In this document: positions 1 through 11,756 of the stretch, one piece after another
How the letters are laid out: the number at the start of each line of letters is the position of its first letter
How positions within the stretch are numbered: position 1 is the first letter of the stretch
NCBI GenBank assembly: GCA_973895155.1
Contig: OZ316899.1
Location: 1,488,001 to 1,552,000 of the forward strand
Length of the DNA: 64,000 nucleotides
Direction: 5' to 3'
DNA from: Marsupella aquatica
Taxonomy: Eukaryota; Marchantiophyta
Made by a program: the position numbers and the translations under genes
The notes under the pieces: model-generated
Told to the model about the DNA's origin: nothing
What the model saw: only the letters and a program-made list of their open reading frames with translations
Database searches by the model: none

Positions 1-2156
1 TAGACAATTCAGCTGAAGACTAGATCCAGAAATGTGCTGATGGCGTCCATTTAGCTCTTTGGGCAAGTCTTCTTTGCGGGGGCTGGTGAGGCTGGGAGTT
101 TAGATAAGCCTTTTGTCCAGATTGACCGGGTTACACGCAGTTCAAACTTTGGGATATAGAGTCTCATAGTCATGTTAATAATAGGGAATCTCTTACTTCA
201 TATTAAGGATTGTGTGAGCTGGGTTACACGCTGTTGAACCTGAAATCTGTCTCCTTCGATAGAAGAGTTTCCTTAAAGAGGTTCGGGTCTTACTGATGCC
301 AGCATTGTTGACACTTATTTTTCAGTCGAAAGAATTGAACACGAAGGCTGCTGTATTCCTTACATATGTGGTGTCCACACCTAATCCATGGGCATTTCAC
401 CAATGCGAAGGTTTAATGGAAAACACTGCGAATATGCATATGTAATACCGCCTGGCCCTTTGACAAAGCCGACATGTACTCGGAAAAGAATTCATGAAAG
501 GATTTAGCTTATTAGACCACCTCAAGACCGTCATAACCGTAATCGAAGTCTGAAAGCAGGTACCCTGAATACATGATTCTGCTAGTTCGTTGATTTCCCA
601 AAACCTGAGGGGAATGGCTTAAGCAATGGGGATCTTGGAAGCACGTATGACTGTCCGCTATCACCAACCCTCCTTGACAGTCGGAAGGCAAGCTGACTTT
701 TGAAGTCCCAGATGCTCCCTCTCTTTGGATTACTTCAGCTCTATCCTCTAATTTATTGATTGCTCGTCATTTAAACAGTGGTATAAGTCTCCAGTAATGT
801 TGAGAGATATTTTTTAGAAGTTGTTGGCTAAATCAATTGTCGTTTGAGGTTGTTCATAGATACATTTATCTATGGGCTAGATTACCCCTACAGAAGACAC
901 AAATCGGTACGCAGGAAGAACCAACTAAGGCATTGTAGGCATGAGACTACTCAACCTCAGGTGATACAATTGCAATTATCGAACGGTGGCGCATTCTAAC
1001 AGAGTCCCGTGTGAGATACAGCTGACCTAGTTTGGAGAGCTTATCTGCTCTTAACATCTGCTCTTAACATCTTTATCAGCTCCTGGGCAAGCCGGACCGA
1101 TTTAAATTAGGATAATAGGGCATGGCTCGTGAATTAGAAAAATGAAAGAATAGCCCTAAACCAGCGCAATCTCTGTAATACAGCAGCACGTAGATGATAA
1201 GAGATATCTCTGGTCTTAATGCAGTTTTGAGGAGAATGAGAGTGCTGTACGAGTCATTGGGGTCTCAATAGAGTTTAACCCTGTCCAAAGACTACTTTTG
1301 GTCAAATTTTGATTGGAAATATGTTGGGCACTTCAGTAGAAATCGAATGGAGATGAGAAGTCGATTTGTCATCTAGTTAAATTTGTGGTATTTGCTGCCC
1401 ACCTTCTCTCTCGTCACGACGTCCAAGCTTTCTTCTTCTGTCATTCCTTGGACTGCCCCACTTCCTCTAATAATGTTCTAATGCTATCATTTAATGGCTA
1501 CAGCTGCGGCGTCTCTTGATGGCATGGAATTATATCTGACGACCTGCTTAAGCCTGCTCTTAAAGAGTTCATTCGCAACTGCCAGATGTAGTCTCATCTT
1601 CATGTTCCATGGCCCTCTTAATGCCCTTTCTGTGAATGGGTGGTTCGATGACGAGCGCAAGCAAAATACATAGGAATTACGTAGATGTCTGAAGCTATAT
1701 CTTAAATCTTAAGGACAACCACATGGTGACCATGGGGAATGAAATGCTTGACTTCTCTCACCGTTGATCCTCAATCGAGCTAATCAGATCCTAATCGCTC
1801 CTAATCGCTCAGGAGTTATAGTTACGATGCTCACGAGCGCCATGCCTGTGCGTTACAATTGGGTGAGTCAGAAAGCGAGGGTGTGGCAGAAGTCTCATGG
1901 GCACTGGTCAGGTTGCATACCGGCTCCACTCTTGGGCACTGGGCAGCATGACGTACATCAATTATGAGGGAGGGAGTAGTGGGCAGTCGGGCGTACCCCT
2001 GCCTCAGAGGCCCGACGTGAGGACGGAGTACCCTTGCCTCACCTCTATTTGTATTCAAGGGCCCTCTTTTGGCATTGAACGGTTAGGGGAAAAGTGCAAA
2101 AAAATCCAACGGCTGCTGATCATTTCCACCTAGAAGTGTTTTTGTAAACAGACCAT
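1..2156. other. No gene recognised; decayed intergenic or repeat-derived DNA
   Basis: All frames are closed by frequent stops, and the few ORFs of 60-80 codons show no motif and no codon structure. Only short direct duplications stand out: a 13-bp unit tgctcttaacatc doubled near 1047-1072 and a 10-bp unit ctaatcgctc doubled near 1790-1811. I see no RNA gene and no transposon end. It is probably old repeat sequence mutated past recognition, which is inference from the setting. Confidence 0.5.
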
Positions 2157-2560
2157 GACTACTTATGAAATTTGGCAGGATTGGGTATTATAGTTGTCGA
2201 TGTGAGATGACCACTTATGAAATTTGGTGGGATTGAGTATTATAGTTGTAGATGTGAATATAGGTCACACCATTCTGCAGAACAAACAGAATGGGGAAAA
2301 AGCTACAGGTGACCGAAATTTGGCAGGATTGGGTATTATACTTGTATAGTTGTAGATGTGAGACGACCACTTATGAAATTTGTTGGGATTGGGTATTATG
2401 GTTGTATAGTTGTAGATGTGAGACGACCACTTATGAAATTTGGCGGGATTGAGTATTATAGTTGTAGATGTGAATACAGGTCACATTATTTTGCAGAACA
2501 AACAGAATGGGGAAAGCTACAGGTGACTGAAATTTGGCGGGATTGGGTATTATAGTTGTC
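2157..2560 (+). repeat. Compound minisatellite, ~50-bp unit
   Basis: The phrase acttatgaaatttgg, then gggattgggtattatag and ttgtagatgtga, recurs about six times with small changes. A larger unit that also contains aggtcaca, cagaacaaacagaatgggg and agctacaggtga occurs twice (about 2209-2340 and 2430-2556), giving a higher-order repeat. The units have diverged by several percent. The ORF at 2358-2555 is only the repeat read in one frame. Confidence 0.85.
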
Positions 2561-5500
2561 TCATTAATTAATTCATGACATTATCAGATTCCTGTCTAGG
2601 TTCTAGTTTAGTGTACTAGATTCGACTAGGCGACCCTTCCCACTTGAAGAGACATGTTCAATAGCACACGGATTGAGTGACAGTGAATTGACACATTTGA
2701 AAGGACACACATTCTTGTGTTATCCCGTTCACAGACCTCGCAAATCTTACCACTCAGCTAATTAAAGAAGGAACATATGACCGTATGATCAATTCAATCA
2801 ATTCCCTATGCTAAGCATGCAATTTCTCTCTCTTCTCTCTCTAAAAGTTACATAAGATAAAGTCTGTATCTGCTCTATACATCCACTATAAGAGAAAATT
2901 ATTGGCTTCGCAACACTTCGAAGTATTGTCTTGGTGAGTAACTTCTGAAGAGTGTAAACTAGTTTGAAAAGATGCCGAAGGTCAAGCGTCTTTGCTGCAG
3001 GAAGCCTGGGCATGTCGCTAAGGATGTTTGAGTTCAATTGAAGAAGGATCCGTTCGACATCCCAAAGTATGCTGCTGACTACAGGCTACGTGTTATTTCC
3101 TTCTTGAAGGCAGGAGTACAGGATGTCTCCTGGGACATTGTTAGAGGTGGTACCCAGCTTACGGCCCAGAGTAGGGCCAGATAGTATTGGTTATCCTGAC
3201 ATAAGTGATGCTTGTTGTATCTATCTTAGGATAAAACCACTTAAAGATTAACATTATGGAGTTGTTCCAATGAAATTCTAGAAGTTGTTAATTTGCCTGA
3301 TCTTACGTAGATTAATCTTATGTATGAATAGTTTGTCGCGAACAGAGTCTGGTCAGAATCGATGTTTTTGCATAAGGTTGTCAAATCGAGGACTACCTTT
3401 CGAATGCTATGCTGCGAATAGACCATATCTGTTAGGTACGCCTAATTGAGGCAGTGTCTACTTTGACACGAAGAAACCTCAATCTAAAATACCGCAGGTT
3501 GTGCAACTTCAGCTACAAATGATGCAGCAGAAAAGGAAGACGGTGACAAGTATGCCTCATTTTGTCTTTAAACTGGAGCTTACTTTTAGAGTCTGCGTGC
3601 AGGCTAAATCAGCTAGGAAGGCATTTTCTAAAGGTGGCGCTGGGGCCACAGATCTTCATTGTATTTTACACTCTGTGGTCCTGGAAACTATGAACACTTC
3701 ATAGGTTGAAGTTCGTCACATTCCCAGTCTTCACAGTAGTCCCTTGTCAGTAGAATATGTTTCAAGCAAGAGTTGCAAACGGCATCTTTCTACAATACCC
3801 TGACGAATCTTATGGCCAACAGAGCCATTAGAAGAAGTCGCTGAAATTACATATATTGCAGAGATGTATGATTCACGAAAGTGGTAATTTTGACCTAACA
3901 TTTTCACCAGATCATTCTGATGAAAATGAGCTGACCTGAACTTTCTCTTGAGCCACTACCTCTATCTGCATGACCAAGACCCAGTTTGAATGGGAGTGAA
4001 GCTATCTCCAGTTCGACCTCAGACACCTCCATGAGAAAGGACCTTAATCTTCTTTTGTATAACCAAAAAAGATACCAAGCAAAATGAACTGCATTTTGCT
4101 TGGTCTAACTGGAAAAACAAAATTCGATTTACCACTGACAGACCTTGAAGATGCTCGTGACAAGGAGCAGTACGCGGTTACAAAAGCAAGAACGGTTATT
4201 TGATTGTCTGCTAACTGCTACACTTCCCCGTACGGCAGGGCCACAGGCTAGTCAAAGGACTTCATGGCCGTGATGTGTATTTTGGAAGAAGGCATTAGAG
4301 GAATCGACATCTATAGAAAAACATTATACTTGGTAAATTATTTTGCTTCCTTTTGGAAGTTGTGAGCACTCCTTTAAAATAAAATCCAACCTAGAAGCAA
4401 TTGTGCTAAGGTAGAAGGCAAGGCTTGTTTGTGGAGTCCCTGGAGTTGATTATACTGAACATATTGTCGTGAGCAAGACTTCTTTGAGAGTTGGTGTGGC
4501 TTTAGCTATGCAATTTACTTGGTTCCAATATAGGGAAATGTGAAGAGAGCCGTGAATGACGTTTTGTATAGATCAAGTCATATGAAAGCGAATGAATTCT
4601 TTGTCAAGTCCCACCAACCACATCGTGTGTTCGTATAGAGAAGGCGTACAAGGAGTCAATCCTCTGGTCCTGCTATGTAGGGGATTCCTGATAGCTGTGG
4701 ATTATATGTTGCGTTTGCTAACAAACAGTTACGTTTAACGTGAAAGACAATATGAGATGCCTGATGACAACGTGGGGCACTGCGGTGGTATCTATATCAC
4801 CAGTGGCTGGAAAGGGGCAAATCAGGAATTTTCAGGAGCATGATATTTTTATAAGCTGCCTAGCTTTTTATGAGTGATCGAAAACGTGTTTGCACTTCTG
4901 TTCAAGTTTTGACCTAAGCTGTTGATACTTCGAACTCATGCGCATCAAGGCTGTGCTGGGCTGCCAGAGACAGATTTTGACATCCAGGAACCTTGATGAC
5001 AAGGAAATAAGGTCAAGTCAATTTCATGAATCTGGGTAATGTCTAGTCACAAATCTTGCCAAATATCATTTCGATTAGGTTACTGGCTTCCGCCCTGGGT
5101 AAATTCAGTGAAACTTAGGTCTAATTCTAAGTGGTAAAGTGAAGCTCATCTTCAATGCATGCTGTCAATAGTTAAGTTTCTGGGAATTGGCTGGCTGTAT
5201 GGGGGCATGAGCTATGAAGCTGAAGATGCGGAAAAAAGACATTTAACTTTTAGCCATTCTAGAACTTATATGGAACAGATTTTGTGCTCGTAGCAGGCAT
5301 TTGCTACTAGCCTGACCCAACATGTCTAGGTGAGACCACAGCTGTTCGGCATAGATGCCACATTGTCCACTCAGCTACACCGTTTTGGTTTAGGGTGGCA
5401 GGGTTTCTGAGTTGGAGAAGCCATTACTCTTCCAGAAATGAGAAGTTAAGGACTTGTACTCACCATCATAAGACGAGTGGAGAACAGGAAAGTTGTAGCC

Positions 5501-7623
5501 AGTCTGGTTTGAGAGAATATGGCGCGGACTGTTTGAACCGAGATAGGACTTCTATCTTGAAGCATAGAAGGTCAATGAAAGTTTACCTTCTGGATCATTA
5601 ATGAAATGCCAAAGCAGTGGAAGCCACCGTGTATTGGATTGCATAGGTGTCAGAGTGTGCTAATACAAGAGGACGTGGAGCGGGTTCCTCCCTCGAGGAA
5701 AATGGATCCTCTTCTGTATGCCATCCAAGCAGGCGGGGCAGACTGGAGATGGTCTCATGTCAAATTTGTGAAGTCCGATTGCTATTTGATTGTCAAGTAA
5801 GGTCTGCATGCAGAATTTACTTATGTCGTGGAGTTGCCATTGCCAGAATATTTTACAGAGAGATATCTGCGCCGCGGGAATTGGAGCTGCATGTTGGGAA
5901 AAGTGACAGACTGCCAAATGCCAAAACCTTCAGGGCAGCTAGCTATCAGGTTCTCTTGTCATCACTATTGTTTTGAAAAGAAAGAGAACCCTGGGTTTTG
6001 CTTGGCTGGAAGGCAGAGGGCAGGTTTTTATAGAAACATGGCACGTGGATTACACCTGATAAGGTAAGTTCAGCCCATCCAGTAGCCAAGCTTGACAGAA
6101 ACGCTGCCATGCCTCATTATTACTCATGAGGAGCCAGCAGCCAGATAAACTTGGTGTCGCTGTGGACAGCTTTCATAAATAAGAAAGCATGTCCTCAGGT
6201 GAGTCCTTAGCTGTGAAGCAGGTCTGTCAGCTTACGATCTAGGGTCTCTGCCGGCAACCCAAGTGCGTATCTATTGCTCTTCGAAAAACTTACTTGCCGA
6301 AAAAGTCGTTCTTCAGATGCTATGCGCTTCAGACACATTTTAATGGGGTGCCCCAACTAATGGTACGAGTTACACTTGATGGGAGGGAGCACAGAAACAG
6401 CAATCCTCCATAATCGGAAACTTTGTAGGATGATCCGCCAGAAAGTCTTTGCGCTTAGTTTCTTCTTAGGAAACGTTTTGTTCAAAGCTGGAGAATAAAC
6501 CCGCCCACGTTCCATGACAGCTTCTTCATTTAGAACTGAAACTGGCTTAGCAAAATTGCGTATCAGGAGGGCCGGATTGGCCTCCTAATCTCTTGGTGCT
6601 TGGTGTTCCGGCAGCGGTAGCGGCAAGCTGGTCGATTAGGGAGCGTATGATGTAGACATCGTCATGGATGTTCCCCATCTCTCATCTAAAAAGTCATCAG
6701 GCTGTCCTTGAGATGCATCTGGGTGACGTCATAACTTCCCTGAAGCATCTTAGACAAATACTTCCAAGCCAGATGGGCAGAATGGAAGCGGCAGGCACGA
6801 GGTGCAATATTATTTGAGAACTAATCATAATTAACAAGGGCAGTGATGTTGTGCCGGTCCGAGAGCAAGGCTGCCCAGACCTGAGCAGGTAATCAGGAGG
6901 TATTTATTTGGCACAAGACAGAGGAGACTAGAGTAATGTATTTTCTGCTCAGGCTATGCATCATGGCCTGGGAAGGGTTGTCCCTTGCCACGAGGCAATA
7001 CACTCTAGGTAGAGCAGATGGATTACGTTGGTGTCTTGTGTTGTTCAGTATAGGATCCTAATTCTAATAGATTTTGATTGCTCCTATATCTCGCTTTAAA
7101 AAGGCTATCTCCGCACATGTTTCTGACAGGGTTGGCTATACAGAGCAAGCAACAGGACGATTCAAGGGTCCCTTCCTTGGTCCGACTTGCAGCTGATGCA
7201 CCTCTAAATTGTCTGATTTAGACAACGTTTCATCAGAAACTGTGTTACATGACTGTCAGATGTGTTTGGGGCCATCTGACCTATGTCTATTGCTTTATAT
7301 TGCTTTATCCTATCTGACTTTAGTATAAGACTACTGTTTTATTGGACATACTTCTAAGATGTAGAGTCTAGCATATTCTGATCGTTTTAGCTCCACAAAC
7401 ATGGATCTATGAGTTTGGACGTGGATGCCGACAACATCCATGCTCTTCATGTAAGTTTCATGTCAATCATAACTGCTAGAGCATTGGACTGATGACAAGC
7501 AGTTGTACGGTCGTGTGCAGGGGGAAGGCAATGATGATGGCAGTAGCTGCAGTCATGATCACCAGCGGCCTCCTGTTTCCCCCTTGGCCGTATGAGTAAG
7601 GATTGAGTTACTGCTCCTGTCAG
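2561..7623. other. No gene recognised; degenerate sequence
   Basis: About 5 kb without a convincing gene. Stops are dense in every frame. The longest ORF (5647-5976, 109 codons) overlaps competing ORFs on both strands and shows no family motif. A weak trace of a retroelement zinc knuckle is listed separately at about 2970-3030. I see no terminal repeats, primer site or RNA gene. Confidence 0.45.
2970..3030 (+). pseudogene. Possible fossil of a gag CCHC zinc knuckle
   Basis: One plus frame reads KRLCCRKPGHVAKDV, immediately followed by TGA. This keeps the second Cys, four residues and His of a C-x2-C-x4-H-x4-C knuckle; the first and last Cys would have been lost to single changes (Arg and Val). 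The frame beyond the stop stays fairly polar for about 50 codons. That fits a decayed gag, but a 15-residue match could be chance and no other gag or pol motif was found nearby. Confidence 0.22.
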
Positions 7624-7787
7624 TTTGGTAGACAAACAGCTCCTCATTCGGTTTGGAGAAGCACGGACCTAGGCTGGTTCAAAGCGTCGAGGGCATTGTC
7701 CTTGCTTTAGTGGACAAACAGCTCCTCATTCAGCGTGGAGAAGCATCAACCTATGCTGTTCCAAGCGTGGAACGCGTTGTCCTTGGT
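7624..7787 (+). repeat. Tandem duplication of an 82-bp unit
   Basis: Two adjacent units, 7624-7705 and 7706-7787, share gacaaacagctcctcattc, ggagaagca, aagcgt and ttgtccttg in the same order and spacing, with roughly 20 percent divergence. Its age suggests an old local duplication. The 136-codon ORF at 7653-8063 crosses it and has no recognisable domain. Confidence 0.8.
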
Positions 7788-8790
7788 TTCAATAACATTC
7801 GAATCGTAATAAATGTAGGAGTGAAATGTAAAGTTCAGGCTTGTTCTTGCGCAGTGAAGATGTCATTCTTTGCTTCTTATGTGCGTAGTCTAAGCATACC
7901 ATCGCGTACATATTTCTGGGCTGTGTCCTTGAATAGTAGGGACAAGGCAGACTTTGGTGAATGTCTGAGTAAGCATTCGTGGAAGACTTTAAGGAGATTG
8001 GCAGGAGATTGGCCGTGTAAGCTTTCGTTGAAGACTTGGGAAAAGTGGCAAGTGGCAGTCTAGTCAGAGAGGATTTATTTGCTTGATGTTTGGTTGTAAG
8101 TCAACCAGAACCGGGCCAGCAGTGAAGTTGGCTTTATTTTAGAATCATTGTCGAAGTGACCAATATGTCATTGTTTAAAGCATCTTCTTTATCAGGCGCA
8201 ACATGTCTTGCAGACACCTGTGGGTTTTGCCTTCTTCAAGGTATTCAACTAGACTGTGTTACTGCGTGGCCATAATGCAAAGATCGAGTCTCACTTCAAT
8301 ATTATTGATAAGTTAAGCTACATGGATTACACAAATGATATCATCTTAGCATGACAGTTGCACTTTGGTATAACTTACACTAGACACATTCTGATTTAGG
8401 AAGCTTTTCAACGGGCAGGCAAATTTAAGGTTTGTTTAAGGAATGGAGGGAGAGTGGAATGTGGAAAACCAGAAGCATTTGACGCGTCCCCTTTGTATGG
8501 CCTGTGGTGGTTTTTCTCATGTTCTCAAGTATCAATACCTTCAGAATACACCAAAATCGTGTCATCAATAAACTCTACAATAAGGCTATATGGTATCCAA
8601 GGATGTCTGAAATGCTCAGATGGCACAATTTGGAAGGAATCTCAAAGAACATTTAAGTATGCAATTGTAATAAGGAATTCATACATTCCAGCCTGAGTGA
8701 TCTGAGATGTGTTTCCATTGCAGGTTATCAAACTACCTTAGATATTTGGGGAGCACATTTTCCCCAATTACTAGAGTCAATTTGAGCAAA
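7788..8790. other. No gene recognised
   Basis: About 1 kb with scattered short ORFs (for example 8454-8696, 80 codons) lacking motif or conserved context. No RNA gene or transposon end was seen. Confidence 0.45.
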
Positions 8791-8850
8791 GTCTAAAGAT
8801 CCGCCCTGGTATCTAAAGATCCGCCCTGGTATCTAAAGATCTGCCCTGGT
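8791..8850 (+). repeat. Three exact-length 20-bp tandem repeats
   Basis: The unit is gtctaaagatccgccctggt, with first base a in units two and three. It repeats at 8791-8810, 8811-8830 and 8831-8850 with one substitution in the last copy. It lies about 85 bp before a long palindrome. Confidence 0.95.
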
Positions 8851-8934
8851 AGCTGAGCCTGAAATTTAGCTGTTGGTGAACTGTTGTATTGCCTGCTCTG
8901 CTTAGACATAGCCTGGTCTTGTCATTAGTGGGAG

Positions 8935-9180
8935 AGCAAGTTATTGGAGTGGTGATAGGTATCTAAGGTTGTCATGTGATGTGAGGACTATTCTGAATTA
9001 TTTTTGTGACTGTCGGTAACAAAGATTACATTTACAATGACCCTTATAAAAACTTGTAAATATAGTCTTTGTTCAACCTTAAACTGACAGTCACAAAAAT
9101 AATTTAGAATAATTCTCAGATCACATGATAACCTTGGATACCTATCACCGTTCCCAAAATAACCTACTCTTTGACAATGG
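8935..9180. repeat. Long palindrome (MITE-like foldback element)
   Basis: The left arm starting ggtgataggtatc at 8951 pairs with gatacctatcacc ending at 9149. Pairing continues through tatttttgtgactgtc and gacagtcacaaaaata, then through aacaaagattacatttacaa and ttgtaaatatagtctttgtt, leaving a loop of about 16 bases near 9038-9053. Outer parts from about 8935 and to 9180 pair more loosely. No transposase is present, so it would be a non-autonomous foldback or MITE. Target duplications could not be fixed. Confidence 0.85.
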
Positions 9181-9207
9181 TTTTTTTGTTTTTTTGTTTT
9201 TTTGTTT
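9181..9207 (+). repeat. Low-complexity (T7G)n tract
   Basis: Three T7G units followed by TTT, directly abutting the right arm of the palindrome. Confidence 0.95.
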
Positions 9208-10100
9208 CACGACCATAGGTGATCTTGGTAAGGTCCTCACCAATCCTAGCACTCATGTTTAAGTGCCTTTGGTACACGAAAGTTTCCACATAATATCTTG
9301 AGCAAGTAACCTGATGCCCCTTGTATTGTCTACGGTTCTTCCAATACCCTGTTATACTTGATCTCCAACACGACCGTTACTCAACGGTCTTCATTGCCTA
9401 CACAAACAACCAAGCGTCTCGATAAATAACTCATTAGGATCTAGATCTCTTAAATTTAAGATCTTAACTCAAACTCATCAGACATTACTAAATAAGTTAA
9501 CGATAGATCATCTCGATGTCATAAGTCGGAACCAGAACCAACACCCATTGTTGTCCAGAACAAGTCCTTTCTAGGGTGCAGCCCGGGTTCCCTCTCGTTC
9601 CTATTCATCACCAATTGACTGCTCTGTCCCTAGGACATGCTCACCCAAATATCGTAGCTTAGCCTAAAGCTTGTCCTAACACGTCGGGACCAGAATGACC
9701 CCGACTCTAGCAACCAATTCTCGGTTCTCGTCCCACTGATGGTCTAGGGGCCAAGTGCTTTGGAACTCCTTCATGCCTATTTGGTCTTGCCTCAACGCAA
9801 ACTTCCTTGAAAGATTGAACGCGATTTGGCTATTGTTTCGACAGGATTTGGCAAGCAGACGAAATGGCCCCCCGCAAACCCTGAGAACCTATGGCACCCC
9901 CAAAACCAATTGAGCTCAAAATGACATAGCTCTCCTCGAGAGCTTTCCAACGCACCCAAGAAGTCCTCAAAAAAATGAATGGTGGAAGATTGAGTCAAAA
10001 CGATTTTTCTTTTTTGCAAGATTTTACCAAGACATTCACAATCAGTGGGTGTCATCAATCAATCTTTTCATTCCCTTCTGGGTTGTAGGCAATAGTAATT
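9208..10100. repeat. Dispersed LTR-like repeat; second copy inverted at 63717-64000
   Basis: Bases from about 9630 to 9918 match the reverse complement of 63717-64000 along their length: shared blocks include gggaccagaatg, ggtctaggggcc, tttggtcttgcct and aggatttggcaagc. The remainder, with gctttccaacgcaccc near 9950, has the look of a plant LTR, but the ends and any primer site were not identified. The minus ORF at 9792-10058 has no motif and is probably incidental. Orientation of the parent element is unknown. Confidence 0.6.
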
Positions 10101-10639
10101 TGAGCTTGATGTTGAACTAGTCAAAAAAAAAATTGTGTTGAGTTTGCTCTGAATCAAACAGAGTAAATTTGACTCAGAGCAAACTTCAAAATTTAACATG
10201 TTTAATTCTCACAAAACTTAACATAAAATTTAACATCCATATACATGTCTAATTACCAATATCATTTTTGAACCCGCTCATAGGTAGCTTTAATGCCTCG
10301 GTGTCTTGCTTCAACAGCATCATGAGAGTCTCTTCTTATCTTCATCTATATCAAAATCTCTACAAGGAACATGTCTTTTCTTCAAAGATCTTCTCCATAA
10401 AATATCATTATTTAGTATGAACTTGCAAACATTCTTCTGTAATTGTTGATAATTTTTTTTTATCATTTTAACAAGTTTTTGAAGAGTTAAGATACCTTCC
10501 AATTAAAAACAACTCTTCAAAATAGAGGTCCTATCAAAATGTTAAGACCTCAAACTCTTCATTCATCATTTGATCCCTCTCCACTTTGTTCTGATCATAT
10601 CGGGCTCTTGAAAGCATCTTTGTTACTGGATTATCTTTT
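10101..10639. other. AT-rich gap with a stem-loop; no gene
   Basis: An AT-rich stretch without coding features. It holds an inverted repeat, 10141-10158 against 10168-10185, pairing at 17 of 18 positions around a 9-base loop. The minus ORF 10320-10502 has no motif. Confidence 0.5.
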
Positions 10640-11215
10640 AGCAATGTGTTGAAGCCCAGGATTGATCATCCTAATAAAAACTATCCAACATAGCATAGCA
10701 ATCTCTAGAGTGTCACAGTTAACAATTATCCTTAAAAGTGATAAATAATCAGTCTCAAGAATGACTTGTGCTTCTATCAAATAGACTTTTTCTTCACACA
10801 AGACTATCTTTACGCCTCACAACTCTTGCTTGATTTGAGGGTAGTGCATTTGTCTTCCTGAAAACTTCTTAACTCCAAACTTTATTGTAAATCTCTTCTC
10901 CTCCTCATCATCCTGTCCTATTGTCCATCCAGCAACATCAAGACTTGAATCTATAGTAACAATGATGGGTCTTCCATCATAGCATAAGGAACGTAAAACA
11001 AAGCGGCTAAGTAAGGTCTCCTTTAACCTTTGCATAGTCTCCTTATGTGTCTCTGTCCAAACAAAGTGCATATTTTTTCTCAATAATCCGTACAAAGGAT
11101 CAGTAATATGTACAAAATGGGGAATCCAAATTTTGTAGAACAAGCAAGCGTCAAGGAACCTTCGCACCTTCAAAGTTGTCTAGTAGTCTTTTATCTGATT
11201 GATTGCATCTACCTT
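10640..11215 (-). pseudogene. Ty3/gypsy RT-connection and RNase H fragment
   Basis: Read on the minus strand, the frame gives the RT/RNase H connection (KVRRFLDACLFYKIWIPHF, then a block like LxGLLRK), the RNase H motif with ITVDSS-like catalytic Asp (here TIDSSLDVAGW), MHYPQIKQEL carrying the next acidic residue, then a stop where Trp is usual. It continues as ILETDYLSLL and NPGLQHIAKR before ending in a stop. In families of this type the block lies between RT and integrase. Both ends are lost, so it is a fragment, and it is clearly a different lineage from the Athila/Tat elements in this window. It lies on the same strand as the adjacent Copia remnant, so the two may have been joined by deletion. 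Confidence 0.7.
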
Positions 11216-11312
11216 TCTTTCATTTCATGTTCTTCCATCAACTCCACAAATTCATCTTACAATTAGGATTTCATGAAGCCCAAACAATTATTTTTTACCA
11301 GAAAGAGTGAGT

Positions 11313-11756
11313 TCAACCTGGAGAGGTAGAATTGAATGATGATGGTCGGTAACTGATGAGTGTAGCTGCGTGTAGTATGGCATGGCCCCATGCCGAAAGT
11401 GGTAGGTTGGTTTGCATAAGAAGTGGTCTAGCTATGGTTTGTAGCCTTTTGATGAGGGATTCAGCGATCCCATTCTGAAAATGGACGTGGGCGACCGGAT
11501 ATTGTATCTCTATGCCGGCTGATTCGTAGAACTCTTCAAAGGTCTTGGAGGTAAATTCTCCAGCATTATCTACTCGAAGGGTTCTTATTGGAAAGTCGGG
11601 GAATTGAGCTTTGAGTCTCAGTATGTGCGCCAGGAGTCGGGGGAATACCATGTTTCTCGTGGATAATAGTGAGACTCTTGACCATTTAGATGATGCACAG
11701 ATAATGGCCAGGAAGAAGTGGAATGGTCCGCTTGTGGGTTCAATTGGACCGCACAC
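11313..11756 (-). pseudogene. Copia integrase core (minus-strand Copia)
   Basis: Integrase would join element cDNA to the genome. The minus frame begins CGPIEPTSGPF, the block just after the first catalytic Asp, and continues to the second (LRVDNAGEFTS) and the Glu (FQNGIAESLIKRLQ). These give two of the three D,D,E residues. It is out of register with the upstream protease/pre-integrase frame. The shift falls where the first catalytic Asp codon should be, so that residue is apparently gone. The frame ends soon after SYRPSSFNSTSPG; reverse transcriptase is absent and a gypsy fragment follows. Confidence 0.8.

Noticed and set aside
5647-5976. 109-codon ORF with overlapping ORFs on both strands
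   Set aside because: No motif and three competing frames; chance opening.
7653-8063. 136-codon ORF
   Set aside because: Runs through a diverged tandem duplication, has no domain, and sits in decayed sequence.
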